Positions 22,361-29,126 of a stretch of DNA of 29,126 bases are shown here, one piece after another (position 1 is the stretch's first letter; every line of letters begins with the position of its first letter). The notes beneath the pieces are model-generated. The model saw nothing but the letters and a program-made list of their open reading frames with translations, did no database searches and was not told where the DNA came from. The position numbers and the translations under genes are program-made. Origin of the DNA: a virus; IMG/VR virus record IMGVR_UViG_3300046694_000174, positions 1 to 29,126 of that record, one strand, 5' to 3'.

Positions 22361-22936
22361 TCACGCCTTGGGCAGATCAGCGACGAGCTTTTCCAAGGAT
22401 TCTTTCGAGGCGTTGGCACGGTACGGCACCTTGGCTTCATCAAGCTTTGCTTTCAGGTCGGCGATTTCCTTCGCGTCGGCATCTTCCCGACCCGCTTTGT
22501 CGACCTGCTGGAGAAGGTCATCTACCTGCAGTTGCAGAGTTTTCACCTTCTCAACTTCACCGTCACGCTCGCGGATGAGACTTTCAACGCCTGCGCTTAC
22601 CGCCTCGAAGACCTGAAACAGGCGATCAGCGATAGGGCCAAGCTCGCCTTCTGGGCGAGCCAGCGCTTGGTCAGCGAATGACTCAACGATCAGGCCGACA
22701 GATTCGAGTTCGGCGCGAAAGGCGTCGATATCGATGCTGGAACTGCCACCGTCTATCAGCAGCACCTTCGGCAACTCCTTGACAGTCACGTCAGGCACTT
22801 CGTCGGCGGCATCTTCACGACTTTCGGTAACGCTTGCGTCGACGATGCGCAGGCCGCTTGCTTTGGCGAGTGCCTTCACGTCTTCCTGGTACTGATGGAA
22901 CGGACCAGACAGATACCAGATCTTCTTGTTGCTCAT
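22361..22936 (-). CDS. Capsid-adjacent protein with C-terminal HeH/LEM-like domain
   Basis: A 191-residue protein with GAGGA upstream of its ATG. The N-terminus KKIWYLSGPFHQYQEDVKALAKASGLRIVDA is conserved in related phages as I recall. A coiled coil follows at about 118-165 (ESLIRERDGEVEKVKTLQLQ...), and the last 30 residues (DEAKVPYRANASKESLEKLVADL) fit a HeH/LEM helix-extension-helix domain, which often binds nucleic acid. It lies between capsid and adaptor genes, so a head or DNA-packaging role is likely. The exact role is unknown. Confidence 0.75.
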   Translation of the reverse strand: MSNKKIWYLSGPFHQYQEDVKALAKASGLRIVDASVTESREDAADEVPDVTVKELPKVLLIDGGSSSIDIDAFRAELESVGLIVESFADQALARPEGELGPIADRLFQVFEAVSAGVESLIRERDGEVEKVKTLQLQVDDLLQQVDKAGREDADAKEIADLKAKLDEAKVPYRANASKESLEKLVADLPKA

Positions 22937-22985
22937 GATCGTGTCCTCGCCAAGCCGGGCGCTGGGCCCGACTCAGCTTTCAGGG

Positions 22986-23954
22986 TTACTTGGAGGCGTC
23001 ACCGATCAGAGCCACACCGGCGGTGTGCTTGATGCTGGTAGCGGTCTTGTCCCAGTTGGTACCGGTGGCCAGTTCGGCGTCGGTTGGAGACTTGCCGCCG
23101 GTGGTGGTGTCCCAGGTGTAGCCCTTCAGGCCCAGGCCGAAGGTGTAGTCGGTCTGGAGCGTGGTTTCGATTCGCTCCTTGCCGTTGGTTGTCTGAACGT
23201 TGCTGATGATGTCGCGGCCGTCGTGGACCAGCGCAGCGCCTTGCACCAGGGACAGAATGATTTCTTTGTTCGGGGTGCCGGCCTGCATCAGCGCCGGGGC
23301 ATCCGTCACAACGGAGATCTTGCCGAGAATGTCCACCACACGGACGTTGCCCGCCTGGAACAGCTGCTGCTGATTCGCCAGGTTCTGGCCGACCAACTTG
23401 TGGTAGCTGGTGCCCTGCATCACCTGGGTTACCAGGTTCTGGCTCGCGTCACCGAACTTCGCATGAGCGTTGTTCAGGCCGGCGTAGGTAATGCCAGCGG
23501 TAGCCGACACATCGTTGACCGCTGCGGCCTGGGCAGTGATCGCTGCAACCAAGGCGGCGATCGCGGTGTTCAGCTGGTCCTTCAGCAGGATTTCAGCGAA
23601 CGCGCGGCTGGCGACTTCGATACCTTGCGCGGTTGGACGCTCCAGCCAGGTCATCTGCGACGGCTCGTAGCGGATTGGACCGAAGCCGCCGGCGACTTTT
23701 ACCGAAGTGTTCTTCAGTTCGGTCAAGTCGGTGGCAGCGACGGCGGCGTTCGCGCTGTAGCGATCCACCCGGCGCTGGGCAGCGGCCAGGGTCTGGAAGA
23801 ACGACTCCTGAAGGAAGTCACCAGTGAAGCCGTCCGGAGACAGCACGATCGCGCCACGGCTGGCGGCGTTGAAAGCGGCGAGATACTGATCCAGCGTCTC
23901 GAGAGTCGCCGGCATGATGTATTCGTTGAAAACCTGCATTTGCGACAGGGACAT
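22986..23954 (-). CDS. Major capsid protein
   Basis: A 322-residue protein with AAGGAAATAACTC before its ATG. The start MSLSQMQVFNEYIMPATLETLDQ, the aromatic QESFFQTL and RRVDRYSANA, and the long alanine-rich middle (LLKDQLNTAIAALVAAITAQAAAVN) match a Gp13-type major capsid family used by phages with DUF4055 portals. It would form the icosahedral shell with the HK97 fold. It follows the scaffold gene by 11 bases and no protease gene is present, so assembly probably relies on the separate scaffold. Confidence 0.9.
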   Translation of the reverse strand: MSLSQMQVFNEYIMPATLETLDQYLAAFNAASRGAIVLSPDGFTGDFLQESFFQTLAAAQRRVDRYSANAAVAATDLTELKNTSVKVAGGFGPIRYEPSQMTWLERPTAQGIEVASRAFAEILLKDQLNTAIAALVAAITAQAAAVNDVSATAGITYAGLNNAHAKFGDASQNLVTQVMQGTSYHKLVGQNLANQQQLFQAGNVRVVDILGKISVVTDAPALMQAGTPNKEIILSLVQGAALVHDGRDIISNVQTTNGKERIETTLQTDYTFGLGLKGYTWDTTTGGKSPTDAELATGTNWDKTATSIKHTAGVALIGDASK

Positions 23955-23965
23955 GAGTTATTTCC

Positions 23966-24673
23966 TTAAGATTGTGGGAGATCCGGGAACCGGCTCGCGA
24001 TCGCGGCCGTGCGTTCCTCTTTGGTGCCGCCGATTTTTCCTTTTGCGGCCCCGCCGCCACCTCCAGCACCAGCAGCCCCGCCGCCAGACGCCTTACTACC
24101 CGCGATCAACGGCGCGAAGGCCGTGTCGTTTGCGAATTCTGCTTTCAGCTCATCCAGCGTGGCCGCCGAGAGCTTGCCCTGCTGGTCGAGGACGACCACA
24201 ACAGGCTTCCCATCGCGCTGTTCGACGCTCAGACGGCGTTCGATGTGCGGCAACAGGGCTTTGGCGCTGCCTGGGATTGCCAGGGCAGACGCGATATCAG
24301 TAGCGGTACGGCCGACGGTCAGATCCCGGATCTGAGTACTCAGCGTCCCACGCTCCTGTTCCAGCATGCCGTTCAGCTCAGCTTCGCGGCGGTTGTACTT
24401 TTCAGACCAGGAACGTTCAAGTTCTTCAACGTTGCCTGATTTGCGAGCGGCTTCTTCACGCTCAGTGCGGGCCAGCTCTTCTGCCTCGCGGGCTTTCTTC
24501 TCGGCCAGCTTCTTCTCGCCGAGCAGTTCATCAACCTTGGCTTTCAGGCCGGTTACATCTTCTTGCTGCGGCAGACCTTCAATGCCGAGTACGAACTTGC
24601 CGTCCTTCTCGGTGTAAAGAGCGCGCACGGCTTCATCTACCCCTTCCAGGGTATCCAGTTGAAATTTCAGCAT
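23966..24673 (-). CDS. Capsid scaffolding protein
   Basis: A 235-residue protein with GGGAGACAACCG before its ATG. A long highly charged coiled coil fills about 40-120 (DELLGEKKLAEKKAREAEELARTEREE). A globular part with SALAIPGSAKALLPHIERRL follows, then a glycine-rich linker (SGGGAAGAGGGGGAAKG, about 197-213) and a short basic tail. This is typical of phage scaffolds (DUF6651-like) that sit just before the capsid gene and leave the head before packaging. No protease motif is seen. Confidence 0.85.
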   Translation of the reverse strand: MLKFQLDTLEGVDEAVRALYTEKDGKFVLGIEGLPQQEDVTGLKAKVDELLGEKKLAEKKAREAEELARTEREEAARKSGNVEELERSWSEKYNRREAELNGMLEQERGTLSTQIRDLTVGRTATDIASALAIPGSAKALLPHIERRLSVEQRDGKPVVVVLDQQGKLSAATLDELKAEFANDTAFAPLIAGSKASGGGAAGAGGGGGAAKGKIGGTKEERTAAIASRFPDLPQS

Positions 24674-24745
24674 CGGTTGTCTCCCAGAGACGTAGGTGCA
24701 GGCCCTGCCTGCTTAGAATCGAAGGTGCTACGTGTTGCTTTCACC

Positions 24746-24774
24746 CTAAAATCAAGGATGATTCACGATTTTAG
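24746..24774. promoter_or_regulatory. Perfect inverted repeat upstream of the accessory gene at 24795
   Basis: CTAAAATC (24746-24753), 13 bases, then GATTTTAG (24767-24774). The AT-rich arms and their distance from the ATG fit an operator overlapping a promoter. A weak -35 TTGCTT lies 10 bases before it. As a hairpin it is not followed by a T run. Confidence 0.5.
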
Positions 24775-24794
24775 ATATCAAAGGATGTTGAGTT

Positions 24795-25352
24795 ATGACT
24801 GCTGGTGATTGGGCAAACGCCATCGCTGCCTTCTCTGGTTCGGCAGCTGCAGTAGCTGCATTTGTAACTATCAGGATTACCGCGCGTGACAGGACTGATG
24901 AACGAATGGCTGGATATGCCGCACGCACATTAGAGCGGGCTTATCAGGCACTCGTTGGGCCCGACGGCGCAGGTCAGAAGCCACCCGCGCCCAACCGCCT
25001 GGCATGGCTGACTTCCGCGCGATTGATCGAGCAATACAAAGACGCCAAAGGGAGAATTAAGAGTAAGGTAGTTCTGCACGAGTGCGAGGGCCATGAAGAA
25101 CATTGGCGCCACCAGTTTTATCTGGCACTCGCGCCTTTAGAAAACACCAGCCCTGAGTTTTACTCGATCGGAGAGGGGAAGAAAAAAGGGCCCATAGAGA
25201 GCGTCTCAGCAATCATCATTCACGCCTTCGCATCATGGCCAGATGGTAAGAAAGATCCTCTAAACACTTACGAAACCACTGAAGATGCAATATCTAAGCT
25301 CGGAGTGAGCAAGTGGTGGATCACCTTGCGGCGGCACCTCAACATATTGTGA
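24795..25352 (+). CDS. Accessory protein with N-terminal membrane helix, unknown function
   Basis: A 185-residue plus-strand protein with AAAGGATG before its ATG. It has an N-terminal membrane helix (about 5-27, WANAIAAFSGSAAAVAAFVTIRI) and then a cytoplasmic helical domain with several W and H (ECEGHEEHWRHQFYLAL; ASWPDGKKDPL; SKWWITLRRHLNIL). It lies alone on the plus strand between the scaffold and MuF genes and has its own likely control region, so it is an accessory gene expressed apart from the late operon. No family is recognised. A role in lysogenic conversion or superinfection exclusion is a guess from layout. Confidence 0.75.
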   Translation: MTAGDWANAIAAFSGSAAAVAAFVTIRITARDRTDERMAGYAARTLERAYQALVGPDGAGQKPPAPNRLAWLTSARLIEQYKDAKGRIKSKVVLHECEGHEEHWRHQFYLALAPLENTSPEFYSIGEGKKKGPIESVSAIIIHAFASWPDGKKDPLNTYETTEDAISKLGVSKWWITLRRHLNIL

Positions 25353-25362
25353 TTTCCACTGA

Positions 25363-26448
25363 TTACACTCCCGCTCGCTCAAACGCCAGGGGCTCAAGAA
25401 CTTTCATCTGTACAAGCGTCAGCGGTGCGAAGTTCCGGTCCAGCTGCAACTCGGCGAAGCGCTCAACGCTCAGGCCGCCCTCGCGGAACAGCTTCGCGCG
25501 AATCGGGCCAATGGCCCTATCCTGAAACGCCGCCGGCTGTTGTTTGAGCCAGTCGTAATAGCTCAGGTCTGCCCTCACCTGCTGGGCACCGCCGTCACCG
25601 ATGGATGCGCGCGTGGCTTCCTTAGCTAACAGGGCACTGAAGCGCGTCACCGCCACCACCGTCGAGCGACAGTTGATGTGGATCGGCGGCCGGGGGCCCT
25701 CCGTCAGCTTGAACCGGCGCTTATCAAGCGTCCGGCACTGGCTGCTGGTCTTGGAGTCCATGGTGCTGACCCACTCCACCGACTGCACGACGTCGCTGTT
25801 TTCCTTAAGCGTCTCCATGCGCGCCTGGGTGGCGACGTGCTGCACCGCCGTCCGCACAATGGCGCCGGCGTTGCGGTTGGTCGTGGCCAGGATGCCGTCG
25901 TTGTACTGGAGCGCCTTGGTGCCACGGATATTCTTGATGATCTGGAAGTGAGTCTGGCCTTCGAAGAAGCCCTGTCGGATCGCACCTGTGAGGCGCTGCC
26001 GTTCGGTGGTGGTGAACCCATCAATGAACGACTTGAGCAGCTTCCCGCCGTCGGCGCCGCGCACACTGAGTGGGTTGGTGAGGATTGCCGCCCTGATTGC
26101 CGCCGCACCTGGCACCGCCGCGTCGAAGGTCACACCCACCGGTGCCGCCCTCGTCAGGCTGGTCGCTTCAAACTCGGCCTCGTAATTGGCGATGTCCACC
26201 AGGTCGAGGCTCAGCTTCTCGCTGTACCGGTCGAAGATGCCCAGCAGCAGGCTATCCACCTCACTCAACAACCGCTCTAGGCGGGCGACGGTGTAATCCG
26301 TCAGATCCGCCCGCGTCAGCCGCTCACGTATCGAGCGGTCGATCTCCTTGAGGAAGGGTGCGAACTTCGCCACCTCTCCCGACTTGAGCTGCTCCAGGAA
26401 GACGGCATGCCGGATGGTGGCGTCAAGGACTGCTTGGTTTGCCGCCAT
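25363..26448 (-). CDS. Minor head protein, MuF type
   Basis: A 361-residue protein with AGAGGTAATTCCG before its ATG. The C-terminal MuF module is clear: VEWVSTMDSKTSSQCRTLDKR (about 233-253) followed by PIHINCRSTVVAV, with the conserved D, C and HxxC. The N-terminal half is helical. MuF proteins bind the portal and aid head assembly and sometimes DNA ejection. Its start overlaps the portal by 26 bases, suggesting coupled translation. No toxin domain is fused at its end. Confidence 0.9.
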   Translation of the reverse strand: MAANQAVLDATIRHAVFLEQLKSGEVAKFAPFLKEIDRSIRERLTRADLTDYTVARLERLLSEVDSLLLGIFDRYSEKLSLDLVDIANYEAEFEATSLTRAAPVGVTFDAAVPGAAAIRAAILTNPLSVRGADGGKLLKSFIDGFTTTERQRLTGAIRQGFFEGQTHFQIIKNIRGTKALQYNDGILATTNRNAGAIVRTAVQHVATQARMETLKENSDVVQSVEWVSTMDSKTSSQCRTLDKRRFKLTEGPRPPIHINCRSTVVAVTRFSALLAKEATRASIGDGGAQQVRADLSYYDWLKQQPAAFQDRAIGPIRAKLFREGGLSVERFAELQLDRNFAPLTLVQMKVLEPLAFERAGV

Positions 26449-27883
26449 TCGGAATTACCTCTGTGTCGTCTAGGGCTGGCCCGGTGCTTTGTGCCTCCAG
26501 CTCATCCCGGATTTCGTCGTCCGTTTTCTCCGGGTTGATCACGCCGCGATCACGCAGGTATTGCCAGAAGTCACCTTCCGGCAGCTTGCCGCCCTGCACG
26601 GCAGTGAACAGCGCCGAAAGGATCGTCGCGTCCAGAGTGATCTGGCTGAAGTCTTGGTTGAGCTTGTAGACCACTTCGCCGGGGGCATTCACGAACTCGG
26701 CCATCCAGAGCAGGCACTGGCTGTAGGCCTCACTGACGTTACTCACCACCAGGGAGAGAACGCTGTGTTCGGCGGCGCTGTCGTTGTCGGCCTGGGTTGC
26801 AGTCTTCACCGCACTACCACGCTCGATCAGGCGGGCGCCGAGGGACACCATGTCCTGTTTCTTGGCGTCCATGGCCTCTTTCACCAGCGTGTTCGGTTCT
26901 GGCTGGGCAAATCCACACGAACCATTGGCAGGAAGCGTCAGCGGAGCTCTGGAGCCGACATAGATGCCGTTTGCCTCAAGGTGGTCGCGCCAGGCTTCGT
27001 CCAACCCTGAAATCCAGAACTGAGGCTGCCCGGAAAACCACACCGAGTCCTCGTAGTCCGCACTGTTGCAGTAATGGCCGATATTCAGCACCGCCATGTC
27101 GTACAACGGCGCGTCGTCGATGCTGGTGTCGTTGTTCTCGCTTCCGAGAAAGTGGAACGGGATGATCCGCCAAGGCTGGCCCGCGCCATTCAGCGGGGTG
27201 AATTGAGGGATGATCATAACCGTCTGACTTGCTCCCTCTTCCCACACCTCCTGGGTGTAAACGCCGGTCTCGTCCAGGCGTAGCACTCGGTACTGGGTAA
27301 CCTTTTCGCTACCGAAGCCATCATCGGTATCGACATCCACGGACTCCTGAAGCACAACCAGGCTCAGCAGATGCTGACCACCGACCTTACGAGTCTTCCA
27401 GTTCCTGATCGACTCAGCCGGATAGCTCGCAACACTCGCGCGAGCGCGACCCGCCTGTTCGTCCGCCTTGCTCACGGTGCCGGCCTGCACGGCAGCGTAG
27501 TCCACCAGCAAGCCGTGTCGACCAACCTCAAGCAGATGCCCGATGACCGACTGAGACTGCTGGTAAACGCTCACACCCTGCCCGTCGACGTCCGTGGCCA
27601 CGTAATCAAGCGCGACGGGGACGGTAAGCGTTGGCCAGGTGCGAAACACCGCCCCAACCAGGCTGTGTTTCGTGCGCCCCGTGGCGTTGTAGTACACGGC
27701 CCGCTGTTTGTAAGACTTGTACCGCTCAAGGTTTTCAGGGCTGGTGTCGTGCTTGTTGGGTCTGGGCAAATACACATCTCCGCGCCCCTTTACCGTTTCG
27801 GAGCCCTTGCACACGTCGCGCACCAGCCGCCAACGGGACTGTGCCGCGTCGTATTCCGGGCGGGTGTATGTGACGTCTGCCAT
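26423..27883 (-). CDS. Portal protein (DUF4055 family)
   Basis: A 486-residue protein whose ATG overlaps the terminase stop (TAATG). The start VTYTRPEYDAAQSRWRLVRD, then YLPRPN and YYNATGRTKHSLVGAVF, and later DVAVLNIGHYCNSADYEDS-like sequence (DMAVLNIGHYCNSADYEDSV) match the DUF4055 portal family. It forms the 12-fold ring through which DNA enters and leaves the head. Length is normal for the family. The genes before and after, terminase and MuF, support the call. Confidence 0.92.
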   Translation of the reverse strand: MADVTYTRPEYDAAQSRWRLVRDVCKGSETVKGRGDVYLPRPNKHDTSPENLERYKSYKQRAVYYNATGRTKHSLVGAVFRTWPTLTVPVALDYVATDVDGQGVSVYQQSQSVIGHLLEVGRHGLLVDYAAVQAGTVSKADEQAGRARASVASYPAESIRNWKTRKVGGQHLLSLVVLQESVDVDTDDGFGSEKVTQYRVLRLDETGVYTQEVWEEGASQTVMIIPQFTPLNGAGQPWRIIPFHFLGSENNDTSIDDAPLYDMAVLNIGHYCNSADYEDSVWFSGQPQFWISGLDEAWRDHLEANGIYVGSRAPLTLPANGSCGFAQPEPNTLVKEAMDAKKQDMVSLGARLIERGSAVKTATQADNDSAAEHSVLSLVVSNVSEAYSQCLLWMAEFVNAPGEVVYKLNQDFSQITLDATILSALFTAVQGGKLPEGDFWQYLRDRGVINPEKTDDEIRDELEAQSTGPALDDTEVIPNGGKPSSP

Positions 27884-29126
27884 TAGCGTGCGAATCCCAT
27901 TTTGATTGATTTGACTGGCTTCTTTGCGCTCTTGGCGACAGCGAAGTACCGGAATGCATCGGAGCCGTGAGACGTCCAGTCATGCAGCGGCTTGTCTTTC
28001 CAGCAGCCCTTCTTGTCGTCCCACTCCTTGCGATAGTTCTCAAGGCAGGCAATGCCCTCTTCGCACTTCGATTCGTCGAAGGCGCACTTGGACAGGATTT
28101 CGCGGGCCTGCTCGATGCCGTCGTCCACCCCGATCTTCGGGACAACCTGGAACGTCATCCGGTAAACCTGGCCATCGATCTCGTAACCCTCTCGGGCGAT
28201 GTCCTTTCGCGTTTTCGCATCACTGCCAAACTCACGATTCTCGATGTCATGCGGACCCCAGTGCTCGGAGTAGGTGTACCCCTTGTCCTTGAGCACCTTC
28301 ATGTAGTGCCGCAGACCTTCACCTGAGTTCTCGTAGTAATCGATGATGTGGTATTGCTCGCCAACCTGTCGCACGAACCAAATGGCGGTGGAGTCGCTCA
28401 CGCCGATGTCCCAAATGGTCATCACCGGAAGGTGGCTGTTGTCGGGCAGAGTGCCGATGCGCTGAGCGGCATACAGCTTGTTGAACTGCTGGGCGTAGTA
28501 AGCACCCTCGACCGATTGCTGGAAGGCCTCTACCGGGATTGAGGGGTACTCCCGCTTCATGTCGTCGCCGAGTGTCTTCTCCTTGGCCGCATACCATGCG
28601 CGCTGGCCGTCATTGGTGACGATCCCGTGCTTGGCGTGCAGTTCGTTGAAATAGTCGGTCAGGCGCTGTGGCAGCACCACGTCGGTGGCGTCCAGGCTGT
28701 AGGCCTTGTTGTTCCACCAACTGAAGAAAAAGAACTTCCAGTCCAGCAGGCCTAGCGGCACACCGGAGAGCAGCTGCCGCTCCGCTGACTGACTGTAATC
28801 GAAGAAATAACCGGCTCGACCTTCAGCCGTAGACTCGATTGTGACGAAACACTCAGCGGCCACAGCCTCGAAAGCGCCGGTGACGATCTCCCGCGCCTTG
28901 TGCGGAAACTTGGCGCAGATCTTCCCGAACTCGGATACGTGCAGGTAGCGCAGCGTGCCGCCCCGGAACGACGTGGAGACGTAAAGCGAGCCACCCTTGC
29001 TGAATACCAGTTCGCCGGCAGCGTCGTTTCTCGCCGGGTTGGCAGCGCGCAGCTCCTTCGGCAAGTTGTCGTAGGCGTACTTGACCTTTTCACGAAACAG
29101 GCGCTTCGCGTCGTTCAGAGTGTGCG
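27883..29126 (-). CDS. terL: Terminase large subunit, N-terminus cut by window edge
   Basis: The frame is open to the right edge, giving 413 visible residues; the TTG at 29064 is not the true start, because the frame continues upstream (LNDAKRLFREKVKYAYD). Visible ATPase motifs are the Walker-B-like LHVSEFGKI and the coupling motif ESTAEG. The nuclease domain begins with TIWDIGVSDSTAIWFV (first metal-binding Asp), has GPHDIENREFG in the middle, and ends with HDWTSHGSDAFRYFA (last Asp). Walker A is outside the window. The enzyme cuts and pumps phage DNA into the head. Confidence 0.95.
   Translation of the reverse strand, partial: HTLNDAKRLFREKVKYAYDNLPKELRAANPARNDAAGELVFSKGGSLYVSTSFRGGTLRYLHVSEFGKICAKFPHKAREIVTGAFEAVAAECFVTIESTAEGRAGYFFDYSQSAERQLLSGVPLGLLDWKFFFFSWWNNKAYSLDATDVVLPQRLTDYFNELHAKHGIVTNDGQRAWYAAKEKTLGDDMKREYPSIPVEAFQQSVEGAYYAQQFNKLYAAQRIGTLPDNSHLPVMTIWDIGVSDSTAIWFVRQVGEQYHIIDYYENSGEGLRHYMKVLKDKGYTYSEHWGPHDIENREFGSDAKTRKDIAREGYEIDGQVYRMTFQVVPKIGVDDGIEQAREILSKCAFDESKCEEGIACLENYRKEWDDKKGCWKDKPLHDWTSHGSDAFRYFAVAKSAKKPVKSIKMGFAR

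Noticed and set aside
22926-23969. 347-residue rightward frame
   Set aside because: Exactly antisense to the major capsid gene; no binding site or motif.
1-29126. CRISPR array or insertion sequence
   Set aside because: No regularly spaced repeats and no transposase-like frame or terminal inverted repeats were seen.

Overview
The window is the left flank and most of the structural and late half of a lambda-like (siphovirus-type) prophage in a Pseudomonas-type chromosome. The host call is an inference. It rests on GC-rich codon use, small proteins of a kind often seen in Pseudomonas, and a flanking ClC-type fluoride exporter gene preceded by a fluoride (crcB-motif) riboswitch very like the Pseudomonas syringae one as I remember it.

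Left to right. Bases 1-700 hold the 5' part of the ClC gene (minus strand) and its riboswitch. Bases 950-2215 hold two diverged direct copies of a tRNA-Ser(UGA) 3' half with its terminator. They look like attachment-site scars, with a lipoprotein gene between them. The prophage proper begins near 2.2 kb. Small right-pointing genes at 2.4-3.1 kb include one directly behind a CTGT-N8-ACAG LexA box. From 3.1 kb to the right edge almost everything is on the minus strand and reads, in transcription order from the right edge: large terminase (cut by the window), DUF4055-type portal, MuF-type head protein, scaffold, major capsid protein, HeH-tailed protein, connector proteins, tail terminator, tail tube, G and G-T chaperones joined by a -1 frameshift, tape measure, M, L, K, I, J, two small tail-tip proteins, tail fibre, fibre chaperone, GH19 endolysin, Rz with nested Rz1, and a small protein.

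Two places break this order. A 2.9 kb accessory island (about 15.98-18.85 kb) lies between the G-T chaperone and the tape measure, a junction that is normally tight in lambda-like phages. It holds a superinfection-immunity/SHOCT membrane protein, a LexA-box-controlled small gene, a HEPN-like protein with an R-X4-H motif, a small helix-turn-helix protein, several tiny genes and two copies of one hairpin element. A second right-pointing accessory gene (24795-25352) sits between scaffold and MuF.

How it works together. The minus-strand genes would be one late operon assembling head, tail and lysis functions. Five intrinsic-type terminators face this transcription, so read-through by a Q-like antiterminator is likely (inference). 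The opposite-strand accessory genes could be expressed in the lysogen. The HEPN and Imm proteins are the best candidates for defence against other phages, and the two LexA boxes would tie two of the genes to the SOS response. No integrase, repressor, replication gene or clear holin is visible; those would lie beyond the right edge.
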